Positions 16,808 through 25,038 of a DNA stretch of 64,000 nt are shown piece after piece. Position 1 is the first letter of the stretch. Each line of letters starts with the position of its first letter. The notes beneath the pieces were generated by a model. The model made no database searches, was not told the DNA's origin, and saw only the letters and a list, made by a program, of their open reading frames with translations. Both the position numbers and the translations under genes were made by a program. The DNA is from Sporobacter sp038405045 (GTDB lineage Bacteria > Bacillota > Clostridia > Oscillospirales > Oscillospiraceae): NCBI GenBank assembly GCA_038405045.1, contig JBBZIV010000001.1, forward strand, positions 1,054,001-1,118,000, given 5' to 3'.

Positions 16808-16833
16808 ATAAAAAGGCGGAGATTCCCTCCGCC
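16808..16833 (-). terminator. terminator/attenuator between asp23 and nusB
   Basis: On the minus strand GGCGGAG-GGAAT-CTCCGCC is followed by TTTTAT. The 7-bp GC stem and T-run fit an intrinsic terminator that would limit read-through into nusB. Confidence 0.75.
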
Positions 16834-16854
16834 TTGCCTGTCTGCGTTATTTTG

Positions 16855-17238
16855 TTATTTGCTTTCTTTTTTGAAGGTCACGCCGCAGATATGGACGTTG
16901 ACGCTGGCAACGGCGAGCCCCGTTGTCGATTCAATCGCCGTCGCGACGGCTGATTGGACAGCCATGCCCGTTTCGTTAACGGCGCTGTTCATCGTCACCA
17001 TCACATAAACGTCGGCATAGACAGCTTTGTCCTCCACGCGGAGTTTGACGCCCTTGGACAGATGCTTTTTCGCTAAAAGCTCGGCAATGTCACGCCCGGG
17101 TGTCGAATACAAACCGGCCACACCGTCAACATCGAGCGCCGCGCCGCCCGCTATCGTCGCCACGACTTCTTCGGAAATATTGATACTGCCGCGCTCTTCG
17201 GTATAAGTGATGTATTCCTTATTTTCGCCCACGGCCAT
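16855..17238 (-). CDS. Asp23/Gls24 (DUF322) family protein
   Basis: This 127-residue protein belongs to the alkaline-shock Asp23/Gls24 family. These are small envelope-stress or cell-envelope associated proteins whose biochemical role is unclear. Typical motifs are GSINISEEVVATIAGGAA near the start, DVDGVAGLY, and the C-terminal STTGLAVASVNVHICGVTF. The start is ATG 17238, with GGGG just upstream. A longer reading would run through the tandem repeat and is rejected. The spoIIIAH-asp23-nusB order is common in Clostridia. Confidence 0.92.
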   Translation of the reverse strand: MAVGENKEYITYTEERGSINISEEVVATIAGGAALDVDGVAGLYSTPGRDIAELLAKKHLSKGVKLRVEDKAVYADVYVMVTMNSAVNETGMAVQSAVATAIESTTGLAVASVNVHICGVTFKKESK

Positions 17239-17250
17239 CACCCCAGTAAA

Positions 17251-17471
17251 AGTATAATACCTGCGTATGCAGTTGATAGGGCATCCGTCAGGATGCGCTA
17301 TCGTGTCATCTTTCCGCTCGACGGAGCGGAAAAGGACACTTAAAAAGTATAATACCTGCGTATGCAGTTGATAGGGCATCCGGCAGGATGCACTATCGTG
17401 TCATCTTTCCGCTCGACGGAGCGGAAAAGGACACTTAAAAAGTATAATACCTGCGTATGCAGGTATTATAC
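17251..17471. repeat. 95-bp hairpin-rich tandem repeat
   Basis: Two full units (17251-17345, 17346-17440) differ at only two positions, and a partial third begins at 17441. Each unit contains TTTCCGCTC-GACG-GAGCGGAAA, flanked on the minus strand by GTGTC...GACAC, and GATAGGGCATCC...GGATGCGCTATC. The partial third copy forms the 13-bp inverted repeat GTATAATACCTGC/GCAGGTATTATAC. It lies in the spoIIIAH-asp23 gap. Confidence 0.9.
17435..17471 (-). terminator. probable terminator of the spoIIIA operon
   Basis: On the minus strand the perfect 13-bp hairpin GTATAATACCTGC-ATAC-GCAGGTATTATAC (17471-17442) is followed by CTTTTTAA. It lies 24 bp past the spoIIIAH stop. Confidence 0.65.
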
Positions 17472-17494
17472 AACAGTTCCTATAGAAAATAAAG

Positions 17495-18055
17495 CTATTT
17501 TACTTCAATTATTTTCAGGTCGGTCGCCTTGTAGGTTGTCTGCGCGGTGACGATATCCCTGATTTTTGCAACAGACGAAACCGAAAGCCCCACTGTGGGT
17601 GCCGGGACGGTGACGGTCACGCCGTCATCGGAGATGTACACGACGCAGTCAGAAAAACCCTTGGCTTTGATAAGGTCTTCAAGCTGCGCTTCTTTGAGCG
17701 CGTCGGACGCGATCTGAGAAATTTCCTTAAGCGACGCGTCGATCATCTCCTTAGACGCACCGTCCGTCTTGCTGACGGTTGCCAGCGACGCCGCCGCCGC
17801 GGAGCGGGCCTGCTCCCGGTTTAGACGGGCCGTATCGAAATACTCTTTGTTTGCCTGCGAATCGGCTGAGTAATAAAGCCCGGCGTCCGACGGGTCAGCC
17901 GCCGCGTTAGCACCCGTCTGGGCGCTCGAGGCGTCATCCGATGTCGCGGCCGTTTCACTGTCGGCGTTATTGCTGTAAGACCAGTTCAGGTAAGCTGCGA
18001 CGCAGACAAACAGCAGCACAGTGATGATAACCGCATTCCTTTTAAATGTTTTCAC
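17495..18055 (-). CDS. spoIIIAH: stage III sporulation protein AH
   Basis: SpoIIIAH is the mother-cell half of the channel that meets SpoIIQ in the forespore membrane. A single N-terminal membrane helix (residues 8-25) is followed by a Ser/Ala/Asp-rich linker. The C-terminal ring-forming domain (about 70-186) contains NREQARSAAAASL, LEDLIKAKGFSDCVVYISDDGVTV and the terminal YKATDLKIIEVK. At 186 residues it is a usual size. It is the last gene of the spoIIIA operon. Confidence 0.95.
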   Translation of the reverse strand: MKTFKRNAVIITVLLFVCVAAYLNWSYSNNADSETAATSDDASSAQTGANAAADPSDAGLYYSADSQANKEYFDTARLNREQARSAAAASLATVSKTDGASKEMIDASLKEISQIASDALKEAQLEDLIKAKGFSDCVVYISDDGVTVTVPAPTVGLSVSSVAKIRDIVTAQTTYKATDLKIIEVK

Positions 18056-18068
18056 GCAAGTTGCCTCC

Positions 18069-18617
18069 TCAAGATTTATTCATTTTCGTGACAACGATTT
18101 TATCCGCGCCGAGACCCGTCAGCCCTGACACTGCCGAAACGATCTGATATTTGACGGCGGCGTTGTCTGCTCCCTGGCAGACGATGAGCGCGCCCTGATA
18201 CTCAGGGTAGATGACCTTGAGCGTCACCGGGCTTTCGCTCGACGTGCCCGTAGAGATGATGACGGTTTTTGTGCTTTTTTCCGTCGTTGTTTCGGCGTCA
18301 TTCCCAACGCCGCTTTTTGACGATGTGTCTTCGTCCTGTGCCAGCACCTGTTCCGACGAGCTTTTGAGCGTTAGAACAACCGTGACGCGTCCGGCTCCGT
18401 CAATTTTTGACAGCGCCGAGGCGATGCGCTCTTCCTGCGCGGCGAGCGAAAAATCATTTGTCGTTTTTGCCCCGCCCGTATCAGTCTTCGCATTCGATTG
18501 CCCCGTCGGCAGAAGGAGCAGCACAAGGCCGACTGCCAAAACAAGCAAGACGAATTTGTTTTTTTTAATGAGCGCTAAGAGCTTTTCTGTCAGGGCCGTC
18601 ATGTTTTTATTTTTCAT
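18069..18617 (-). CDS. spoIIIAG: stage III sporulation protein AG
   Basis: SpoIIIAG forms a large ring in the SpoIIIA-SpoIIQ feeding channel. One membrane helix (about residues 17-36, KFVLLVLAVGLVLLLLP) precedes a domain with IASALSKIDGAGRVTVVLTLKSS and, after a Ser/Thr-rich insertion, YQGALIVCQGADNAAVKYQI. ATG 18617 is chosen because GGAG precedes it by 9 nt. It overlaps spoIIIAF by 11 bp and encodes 182 residues. Confidence 0.94.
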   Translation of the reverse strand: MKNKNMTALTEKLLALIKKNKFVLLVLAVGLVLLLLPTGQSNAKTDTGGAKTTNDFSLAAQEERIASALSKIDGAGRVTVVLTLKSSSEQVLAQDEDTSSKSGVGNDAETTTEKSTKTVIISTGTSSESPVTLKVIYPEYQGALIVCQGADNAAVKYQIVSAVSGLTGLGADKIVVTKMNKS

Positions 18618-19104
18618 TCCTGTTACTCCAAACGAGCTTTTCCCGCGGGATACCGAGGTCCGATTCAATCCGGCTCTCCAGCGATGCGCGCAGCGCTTGA
18701 CCGGCGTTTGTTGACAGCTCGGCGCGCGCCGGATACCAATAACCGTCGTCATCCCACGCGGCAGTGATGGTAACGTCGAGATCGGTGATACCGAGGGACT
18801 CAGCTTTGTCCAATATATATGCGCAGCATTTCTCCTCTATGATACGTCTTGTCAGTTTTTCATCGGCGTCTGATACGTCGGCGGAGAAGGCCGACGCTTC
18901 CTGTTTATACGACGCGAGATTCTTGGCAAAGCTGACATAATCAAAACCCTTGAGCGGGCGGATCAGCGCCAGAATCGTCATGAGCCCGCAGATGAGCGAG
19001 ACAATTTTTTTCGTCTTGCCATCAGGCGTCACCGTCATCGCAACGGCGGTGATGAGCGCCGCGCCCGCAAGGCCGATGACCCAGGTCCGAATCGCCTCCG
19101 TCAT
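18607..19104 (-). CDS. spoIIIAF: stage III sporulation protein AF
   Basis: SpoIIIAF is a component of the SpoIIIA complex. Two N-terminal membrane helices (residues 6-25 and 33-49, the latter followed by RPLKGFDY) precede a soluble domain with EEKCCAYILDKAESLGI and a terminal LESRIESDLGIPREKLVW. It is 165 residues long. It begins 1 bp from the spoIIIAE stop, as expected in the operon. Confidence 0.93.
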   Translation of the reverse strand: MTEAIRTWVIGLAGAALITAVAMTVTPDGKTKKIVSLICGLMTILALIRPLKGFDYVSFAKNLASYKQEASAFSADVSDADEKLTRRIIEEKCCAYILDKAESLGITDLDVTITAAWDDDGYWYPARAELSTNAGQALRASLESRIESDLGIPREKLVWSNRNEK

Positions 19105-19105
19105 G

Positions 19106-20245
19106 TCACGTCACCACCTTGATGACCGAAATGATCGCAATAAACAGCATGAGCGCCGACGCGCCGACGAGGCCCAGCATCATGCCAAAGGCCGTGCTGA
19201 CGGCGTTTAGAAGCTTTGTAATACGGCTGTCGGCAATAGCCCCGGACAAACCGGCGGCAGCTTTATACAGGAGGTAGTTGGCACCAAGGCGCAAAAATGG
19301 CAGAAGACACGTCGCCGCGACGGCCAAAAGGCCGAAAACACCGACGGCATTGCGCAGAATCGACGCCCCGGCTAAAACGGTGTCGGCTGCGTCAGATATA
19401 ATACTTCCCACGACGGGCAGAACGGTTGAAATCGTCGTTTTGACGGCCTTAGCCGTCACGGCGTCCGTCGTCCCGGAGATGACGCCTGTCAGCGACAGGT
19501 AGGCTATAAAAAGGAGCATCGTCACCGTCATGATCGTTTTTGCCATCCATTTCAGAAGGCTTGACGCCCCGGCGAGCGCGTCGCCGCCCAACGCGGCCTC
19601 GGCAATGCTTGTTGCTGTGAAGGCGTAGATGAGGGGCATGACAACGCTTCTGGATACGGTCATTAAAATATCCATAAAAAGCGCCGTAGCGGCGTATTTG
19701 GCAACAGCCGAGGTGACGGCACCCGACGCTGTGGCAGCGGCAGTCAGCGTTGGCAACAGCAGCTTTGAAAAGGTATTCAGATCGTCGAGCGTTTTACCGC
19801 CGAGCCCGATAAACGCATTGATGCTTGACACACTGACGGCAGCGATGGCAAGGACGCCCGCTAAAACAGCGTATTTCGCGCCGCCGTCAAACGACGCGGC
19901 GACGACGGAACAGAGAATGGCGATGATGACAATGACGGCGGCGCTTTTCAAAGCGCCTGTGAAGACGTCTCCGATGTTGTCGGAGGCGCTTTTCAAGAGC
20001 TTTTGAAAGCCGCCGGAGAGGTCGAGGCTGTCCGTCACCTTCAGATTTCCCAGCGCGTTTCCGGCATCGTCCGGCAGGGCGTTTTCGAGCTTGTCTGTCC
20101 CGAGCGCATCGGCTTGGCTTTCCTGAATATCGGCAGCCGAGACGGCATCGGACGATGTGTTCGTGTCTGATAACGACCCGGCGGCCAGCGCCGTCGGCAT
20201 CGTAAAAACGATAAGCAAGAAGAAGAAGATCAGTTTTTTTATCAT
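19106..20245 (-). CDS. spoIIIAE: stage III sporulation protein AE
   Basis: SpoIIIAE is the large multi-pass membrane protein of the SpoIIIA transporter-like complex. It has an N-terminal signal-like helix (residues 4-22), an acidic spacer, then about seven to eight hydrophobic segments from residue 100 onward. LDDLNTFSKLLLPTLTAAAT and the Gly/Ala-rich membrane region are typical. It is 379 residues long. A 23-bp gap follows spoIIIAD. Confidence 0.94.
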   Translation of the reverse strand: MIKKLIFFFLLIVFTMPTALAAGSLSDTNTSSDAVSAADIQESQADALGTDKLENALPDDAGNALGNLKVTDSLDLSGGFQKLLKSASDNIGDVFTGALKSAAVIVIIAILCSVVAASFDGGAKYAVLAGVLAIAAVSVSSINAFIGLGGKTLDDLNTFSKLLLPTLTAAATASGAVTSAVAKYAATALFMDILMTVSRSVVMPLIYAFTATSIAEAALGGDALAGASSLLKWMAKTIMTVTMLLFIAYLSLTGVISGTTDAVTAKAVKTTISTVLPVVGSIISDAADTVLAGASILRNAVGVFGLLAVAATCLLPFLRLGANYLLYKAAAGLSGAIADSRITKLLNAVSTAFGMMLGLVGASALMLFIAIISVIKVVT

Positions 20246-20268
20246 TTGCAGCTCCGCCAGCTTGGCGC

Positions 20269-20655
20269 TCAGGCCAGCGACTGGATCATGGTTATAACGG
20301 TTTCAAAGAGCGGTAGCGCGAGGTATAAAGCGGCAAACGAGCCAGCCAGCTCAACGCCGGAGGCGACGGACGACTGACCGGCATCACGGCAGACGTCGGC
20401 CGAGAGCTTCGTGATGATCGAAATGCCGACGGCCTTGAAGACAATTGACAAAACGGCCGGCGAGATAAGCGCCATGTCGGATAGAGACAGGACGAAGTCC
20501 GTCACGCTTTTGATCGTGTCAAACGCGAGATACAAAGCGACGAGCGCCAGTGAGACGGTGAGCATCAGCGCCAGCTCCGGGCTGTTTTTACGGATGACGA
20601 GCGCAAGCACCGTCCCGGCGACGGCGATGGCGGCAACCTTAATGAGAATCGCCAT
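20269..20655 (-). CDS. spoIIIAD: stage III sporulation protein AD
   Basis: This small membrane protein of 128 residues has about four hydrophobic helices, including ALVIRKNSPELALMLTVSLA and a C-terminal LALPLFETVITMI. SpoIIIAD and SpoIIIAC together form a membrane part of the mother-cell channel, with distant resemblance to type III secretion export gate proteins. It lies 2 bp downstream of spoIIIAC. Confidence 0.93.
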   Translation of the reverse strand: MAILIKVAAIAVAGTVLALVIRKNSPELALMLTVSLALVALYLAFDTIKSVTDFVLSLSDMALISPAVLSIVFKAVGISIITKLSADVCRDAGQSSVASGVELAGSFAALYLALPLFETVITMIQSLA

Positions 20656-20657
20656 GG

Positions 20658-20852
20658 TTAAAAACCAAAGAGCCTTTTTATCATGTCAAACAGCTCGTTG
20701 ATCTGCTGGACGATGATGAGCAAGACGACAACAAGCCCGGCAATTGTCGTCATCAACGCCTGCTCTTCACGTTTGGAATTCGTGAGCAAAAGGTTTAAGA
20801 CAGCCACCAGTATTCCGACAGCCGCAATTTTGAAAATTAACTCGACATTCAT
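20658..20852 (-). CDS. spoIIIAC: stage III sporulation protein AC
   Basis: This 64-residue protein has two transmembrane helices (residues 5-24 and 33-50) separated by a short basic loop SKREEQAL. This is the standard SpoIIIAC length and topology, and it sits between spoIIIAB and spoIIIAD. Confidence 0.93.
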   Translation of the reverse strand: MNVELIFKIAAVGILVAVLNLLLTNSKREEQALMTTIAGLVVVLLIIVQQINELFDMIKRLFGF

Positions 20853-20867
20853 ATGACCCCTCTTATT

Positions 20868-21383
20868 TTACAGTAGGATGACGACCGCGAAGAGACCGGC
20901 TGCGACACCGAGAAAAGCGCGGACTTTTGAATTTCTGTCCCGCTCTTCCTCCGCTTGTTTGACATACGCCTCAAGCCGTCGCTGGGCGTACTGAATGGCA
21001 CTGCGCTGCTCGGCAATATCATACCGCCCAAGGCACAGGCCAAGCTCCGTTAAGACGAGTGCTTCCGACGACGTGAGCAAAAGCTCCGGTGTTGCCAAAA
21101 CGGCCTGACGCCACAGGGCGGAAAAAGGTGTTGTGCCGAGCTGCCCGATTTGGTCTGCCGCATTTTGAAAAAAAAGCGCGGCGGGGGCGGTACACTCTGC
21201 GGCAAGCTGTGTCAGCAGTGCCGGAATCGGCGTAAGATGGTCGCAGATTTCACTTTTCATAACGCCGAGGGCACCCGTCAGCGCGCGGAGGCTCTTAACG
21301 CGGTTTCGGAGCCGTATGACGCCCAATATGCCCCAAGCAGCCGTTCCCAGCATGATGAGCACAGCTCCCATAAATCGAATCAT
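20868..21383 (-). CDS. spoIIIAB: stage III sporulation protein AB
   Basis: SpoIIIAB has an N-terminal membrane helix (MGAVLIMLGTAAWGILGV), a mainly helical cytoplasmic domain and a C-terminal hydrophobic helix (GVAAGLFAVVILL). This layout resembles type II secretion GspF-like proteins, to which it has been compared. It is 171 residues long and overlaps the spoIIIAA stop by 4 bp. Confidence 0.93.
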   Translation of the reverse strand: MIRFMGAVLIMLGTAAWGILGVIRLRNRVKSLRALTGALGVMKSEICDHLTPIPALLTQLAAECTAPAALFFQNAADQIGQLGTTPFSALWRQAVLATPELLLTSSEALVLTELGLCLGRYDIAEQRSAIQYAQRRLEAYVKQAEEERDRNSKVRAFLGVAAGLFAVVILL

Positions 21384-22312
21384 ACGCCCGCCTCCAAGTC
21401 ACGGACGGTATACGTCCACACCCCGTTTTCCTTGCCGATCAGAACCGCTTTTTCGAAAATCGCGTCGCTCAGAAGCCGCTTATAGATTGGCCGCTTCACG
21501 AGGTCATTGAGGCTCTCGGCATGCGCCGTCGCGAGAAGCCGCACGCCGCAGCCCGCCGCGCTTTCAATGGCCTCAATATCGGCTGGGGCGGTGATCTCGT
21601 CGAGCGCGATGACCTGCGGGTTCATGGCCCGCAACATCATCATAACGCCCTCGGCCTTTGGGCAGGCGTCGAGAACGTCCGTCAGCATCCCGACGTCCAT
21701 CTGGGGCGCGCCGTCGCAAACGGCGGCAACTTCGCTGCGCTCGTCAGCCAGCGCCACGCGCAGCGGCTTCATGCCAAGCGCCTCGTCACCCGACGAAAAC
21801 AGCCGCACCAAATCGCGCAGGAGCGTTGTTTTCCCGCGGCCCGGCGGTGAGAGGATGAGCGTTGACCGTAGCATACCGCCCTCTGTCAGCTGCGGCGCAA
21901 CGCTTTGAGCGATGCCGACGACGGCGCGCGCGATGCGAACGGATGCCGACGTCAGCGCTTTAAACCCGGCTGCCTCACCGCTCTGGACGATTGCCGTGCC
22001 GCACAGGCCGATTCTGTAACCCCCGCGCACCGTGATATACCCGGATCGGACACTCTCACGCGCGGCGTAGGCCGACGCGCCGGTCGCGATGTCCAAGAGC
22101 CCGTCCAGGTCACGCTTTGTGACCGGCGCACCGCCGAGCGACACTTCACCCGATGGCAGCAGCACGGATAGCGGCTGGCCAGTGCGCAGCCGCAGCTCCT
22201 CGGCAACAGCCCTGTCTTCCCGCACCACCCGGCGCGCGGCCTCCCGCAGCATCATCGGCAGTAAGAGAACGGCGCCGTCATACCGCGCCACCTGCGCCGT
22301 TAAGTCGGCCAT
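21380..22312 (-). CDS. spoIIIAA: stage III sporulation protein AA (ATPase)
   Basis: SpoIIIAA is the cytoplasmic AAA/secretion-type ATPase that powers the SpoIIIA channel linking mother cell and forespore. Walker A is SPPGRGKTTLLRDL (about residues 155-168). An ADERSEVAAVCDG segment and Walker B VIALDEITAPADI follow, with ATAHAESLNDL near the end. It is 310 residues long, the first gene of the operon, with a sigma-E-like promoter about 35-60 bp upstream. Confidence 0.96.
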   Translation of the reverse strand: MADLTAQVARYDGAVLLLPMMLREAARRVVREDRAVAEELRLRTGQPLSVLLPSGEVSLGGAPVTKRDLDGLLDIATGASAYAARESVRSGYITVRGGYRIGLCGTAIVQSGEAAGFKALTSASVRIARAVVGIAQSVAPQLTEGGMLRSTLILSPPGRGKTTLLRDLVRLFSSGDEALGMKPLRVALADERSEVAAVCDGAPQMDVGMLTDVLDACPKAEGVMMMLRAMNPQVIALDEITAPADIEAIESAAGCGVRLLATAHAESLNDLVKRPIYKRLLSDAIFEKAVLIGKENGVWTYTVRDLEAGV

Positions 22313-22346
22313 CTTGCTTCACCCCACTGTCGTTTCGTTCTGTCAC

Positions 22347-22375
22347 AGTCTATTGTGGCATGTCCCGAAATATGC
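22347..22375 (-). promoter_or_regulatory. sigma-E-like promoter of the spoIIIA operon
   Basis: On the minus strand GCATATT (22375-22369), a 14-bp spacer and AATAGACT (22354-22347). These match the mother-cell sigma-E pattern (KMATATT, CATACANT) at most positions. spoIIIA is sigma-E controlled in B. subtilis. Confidence 0.5.
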
Positions 22376-22441
22376 TCGTCCTTTTCGTTATTTGCTCGGA
22401 AGGCTATCTAAAAACACTGTCAATACTCGTTTTTGGGCAGC

Positions 22442-22462
22442 AAAAAAGCCCCCGAAGGGGGC
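22442..22462 (-). terminator. second terminator downstream of spo0A
   Basis: On the minus strand GCCCCCTTCGGGGGC is followed by six T. It lies about 70 bp past the spo0A stop, behind another terminator, and insulates spoIIIA from spo0A. Confidence 0.85.
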
Positions 22463-22489
22463 TTTATGTAGGATTTGACTTTTGTATCA

Positions 22490-22520
22490 AAAAATGAAAA
22501 GCCGGGGCATCAGCCCCGGC
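22490..22520 (-). terminator. terminator of spo0A
   Basis: On the minus strand GCCGGGGC-TGAT-GCCCCGGC is followed by TTTTCATTTTTT, about 10 bp after the spo0A stop. Confidence 0.9.
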
Positions 22521-22529
22521 GATATTGTT

Positions 22530-23318
22530 TTATTTGCTTTCCCGCCGCTGGAGGCTGAGTCTGTCGGCGATCATGGCGATAAATTCGCTGTTAGTGGGCT
22601 TGCCTTTGATGTTAGACACCGTGTAGCCGAAGAATTTTTGGAGCGTTTCGAGGTCTCCCCTGTCCCAAGCAACCTCGATGGCGTGACGGATGGCGCGCTC
22701 GACGCGGCTGGGCGTTGTAGCAAAGCGCTTGGCAACGGTCGGATACAAAACTTTTGTGACGGCGTTGATAACGTCCATATCATTGATCGTTAGAATAATG
22801 GCTTCGCGCAGATACTGATAACCTTTAATGTGCGCCGGAACGCCGATTTCATGAATGATTTCTGTGACGAGGCTCTCCAGGCTCTGCTCCGGCCGCGATG
22901 GCTTGACGGCGGCGCTGACAGGCGCGAGCGCAGCGCGTGATTTGCCGGATACCATGCGGATGCGTGATAAAAGCGCGGGGATGTCACACGGCTTCTGCAA
23001 AAAATAGGATGCGCCAAGGGCTGACGCCTCCGATAGCGTGTGTTCGCTGGAAAAACCCGAAACAATGATGACGGACGGCTTGTCCCCGTCGGGCACGTCC
23101 GAGAGTTTTTCGAGGACGGATAACCCGTCAAGCCCCGATAAGATGAGGTCCGTCACCAGAACATCCGGCTTCTCTGACAGTACGAGGGAATATGCCGTGA
23201 GTCCATCGCCGGTGCAGCCAACAACCTCAAAATCTCCTTCATTCATCAAGATTTCGGAGAACAGAAGTCTGTAATCTTCTCCGGTATCGGCAATCAAAAC
23301 GCGCGTTTTTGTATCCAT
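22530..23318 (-). CDS. spo0A: sporulation master regulator Spo0A
   Basis: Spo0A is the phosphorelay response regulator that switches on sporulation. The receiver domain (residues 1-125) has the acidic pair near residue 10, the phospho-acceptor Asp in VLVTDLILSG and the conserved Lys in FLQKPCDIP. The C-terminal effector domain has the Spo0A-specific VPAHIKGYQYLREAI, TPSRVERAIRHAIEVAW and GKPTNSEFIAMIADRL helices. It is 262 residues long. The ATG follows GGAGGAG. SpoIVB, often its upstream neighbour, is here 1.7 kb away on the other strand. Confidence 0.98.
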   Translation of the reverse strand: MDTKTRVLIADTGEDYRLLFSEILMNEGDFEVVGCTGDGLTAYSLVLSEKPDVLVTDLILSGLDGLSVLEKLSDVPDGDKPSVIIVSGFSSEHTLSEASALGASYFLQKPCDIPALLSRIRMVSGKSRAALAPVSAAVKPSRPEQSLESLVTEIIHEIGVPAHIKGYQYLREAIILTINDMDVINAVTKVLYPTVAKRFATTPSRVERAIRHAIEVAWDRGDLETLQKFFGYTVSNIKGKPTNSEFIAMIADRLSLQRRESK

Positions 23319-23389
23319 TGTAGCTCCTCCGTCACTGAAAATTCATCACGGCTTTGCATTATTTCTGCTTATCTGCGGCCTTGTCTAAC

Positions 23390-23418
23390 AATCTAGCACA
23401 TTCAGACCTCGTTTGCAA
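23390..23418 (-). promoter_or_regulatory. sigma-A promoter of spo0A
   Basis: On the minus strand TTGCAA (23418-23413), a 17-bp spacer and TAGATT (23395-23390), about 70 bp before the ATG. I found no convincing 0A box. Confidence 0.6.
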
Positions 23419-23438
23419 GCACTAATTGGAAATTTATT

Positions 23439-23699
23439 CTAATATTTTCCATTTCCCTTGCCGTCCAGCAAATAATCATAGGAAACGTTGAAAATTGCCG
23501 CAATGGCGCGGAGTTCGAGATCAGAAACAAATCGTTTGTTTGTTTCAATACGCGTGATGACATTTTTGTCCATATCCACACCGCGCAATTGCAGTTGGTT
23601 TGCCAGAGCTCTCTGTGACAGTCCTTTCCGCTCTCTGAGATCCTTCAACCGTAATGCGATCAGATTTTTTTCTCCGTTTTCACCCCAGGGTTTCGGCAT
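23439..23699 (-). CDS. Xre-family helix-turn-helix regulator
   Basis: This 86-residue DNA-binding protein has a Cro/CI-type HTH: LKDLRERKGLSQRALANQLQ, then DKNVITRIETNKRFVSDLEL and AIAAIFNVSYDYLL. It has no other domain. The start is ATG 23699 with GGGAGGG upstream. Its location next to spo0A may hint at a role in the same decision, but no operator or target can be read. Orientation is the same as spo0A with an intervening promoter. Confidence 0.88.
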   Translation of the reverse strand: MPKPWGENGEKNLIALRLKDLRERKGLSQRALANQLQLRGVDMDKNVITRIETNKRFVSDLELRAIAAIFNVSYDYLLDGKGNGKY

Positions 23700-23816
23700 G
23701 AATCGCCCTCCCAAATTATGAATTATTTTCCTTCTGTTCAAAATTATGATATAAATCACGAAAAGTGGTTGTAAAAATGATACATTTGTCGCAATACGTC
23801 GAATTTTGCCACAAAT

Positions 23817-24773
23817 TTAACGATTTTCTCCCCATTTAGCGGCCGCTTCAAGACTCGCAGCCATCAAGCGGCCATTATCTTGATTCATCTCTGAAAACTG
23901 CGAAAGGGCTAGAGGTGAAACGCCAATTCCGGCTTCTATGGTATAACCAGGGCGGTTAAATGCCGAGACAAACCAGTCTTTATAACCGGCAAAGCCGGCG
24001 CTATACGGCGTGTCTTCCACCGCATAACCGCTCACATCTTTTAATTTTTGCGCCAACTGCCATGCATTTTTTGGCGCAGAATCGAGATACTTCCAATAGA
24101 TCACTTTTCCCTGCGTGTGGTAAGACAGTGTGAGGGCAAAATCATTTTGCCGCGTCAAATCGTAAAGGGCGCGGCTTTCAGGGGCTGAAAGCGGCTGCGG
24201 CCCGACGTAGTCTCGCGGTGCCGGGCTTGTGATGCCGCGTTGAAATTTATTGTCGCGTGCGTTTTCCCAGCCGGCGGGATACTGGAGGTTTAGATCAACG
24301 CCTTCTATATTCGCCTTCCAGCCAGCTGGAAACGGCACATCCGGAAACTTTTCGGCTATTGCGGCAGCCTTTTCAAGCGGCGCGCCGGTCAGGTCGCCCG
24401 TTACGAGATCGACCCCGTCGGGATTTACCATTGGCACAGCATATAATGTTGTTTTACTGTACAGCAAACGCGCGCTGCCGTCAAACAGCGATGCGTTTTT
24501 TTCGACGGCGTCGGCATAGTTTTCAACAAATTTTAAAACGAGCGGTGTTGTTATCCATTCGTTGGCGTGGTGCGCAGCGTTGAAGAAGACGGCCTGCTCG
24601 CCGACGCCGATCGTTAAAAGCAACAGCGGTCGGCCGAGCACGCTTGACCCGATGGTACGAACTTTGACAATTGGATAACGGGCGGCAATGGCATGCACTG
24701 TTTCTTCAAAAAGGCGCGCTGTCATGGGGCTGTTTTCAGGTGTCAGCTGAACGCCTTTTGCGCGGTCATTCAT
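23817..24773 (-). CDS. M14 zinc carboxypeptidase (endopeptidase I-like)
   Basis: This M14-family metallopeptidase shows the zinc motif HHANEW (HxxE), the third ligand His in LSYHTQGKVIYW and the catalytic Glu in YTIEAGIG. NPDGVDL and VDLNLQYPAGW are typical of gamma-D-glutamyl-diaminopimelate peptidases that trim peptidoglycan stem peptides. No signal peptide or LysM domain is present, so it may act inside the cell or the sporangium on recycled muropeptides. ATG 24773 fits AGGAG at 8 nt; 24779 would be too close. It is 318 residues long and divergent from spoIVB. Confidence 0.88.
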   Translation of the reverse strand: MNDRAKGVQLTPENSPMTARLFEETVHAIAARYPIVKVRTIGSSVLGRPLLLLTIGVGEQAVFFNAAHHANEWITTPLVLKFVENYADAVEKNASLFDGSARLLYSKTTLYAVPMVNPDGVDLVTGDLTGAPLEKAAAIAEKFPDVPFPAGWKANIEGVDLNLQYPAGWENARDNKFQRGITSPAPRDYVGPQPLSAPESRALYDLTRQNDFALTLSYHTQGKVIYWKYLDSAPKNAWQLAQKLKDVSGYAVEDTPYSAGFAGYKDWFVSAFNRPGYTIEAGIGVSPLALSQFSEMNQDNGRLMAASLEAAAKWGENR

Positions 24774-24993
24774 ATACATGACTCCTATCTGTTTAAAAAT
24801 CGCCTATTTTGAATCAAATTATGACATTTCATGTGAATTCATACATGGCTTATTGAAAAAAAAGCGTGAGGGCTTTCATTCAAAAACCTGCCAAGACAAA
24901 ACAGATAGATATTGTCACGAACGGCGATCTCTTTTTTGTGACGCAGCGGACATATTAAATTTGTCGCTTCAAATTATTTCAGGAGGGAAATTT

Positions 24994-25035
24994 ATGGTTA
25001 ATTTTTTTTGCTCTCCACATCGGAAGGAAGGCTGA
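24994..25035 (+). CDS. possible 13-residue leader peptide before spoIVB
   Basis: A strong AGGAGG site (24981-24986) precedes ATG 24994 of the short frame MVNFFCSPHRKEG, which ends in TGA just 3 bp before the spoIVB ATG. The small frame contains spoIVB's own ribosome-binding site (GGAAGGAAGG), so translational coupling is plausible. There is no evidence that the peptide itself has a function. Confidence 0.4.
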   Translation: MVNFFCSPHRKEG

Positions 25036-25038
25036 TGC

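Noticed and set aside
17251..17471. CRISPR array
   Set aside because: The repeats are 95 bp in direct tandem without unique spacers and contain internal hairpins.
24978..25035. longer 85-codon frame starting at 24778 upstream of spoIVB
   Set aside because: It begins inside the divergent peptidase's start region and has no ribosome-binding site. Only the last 13 codons follow a good site.
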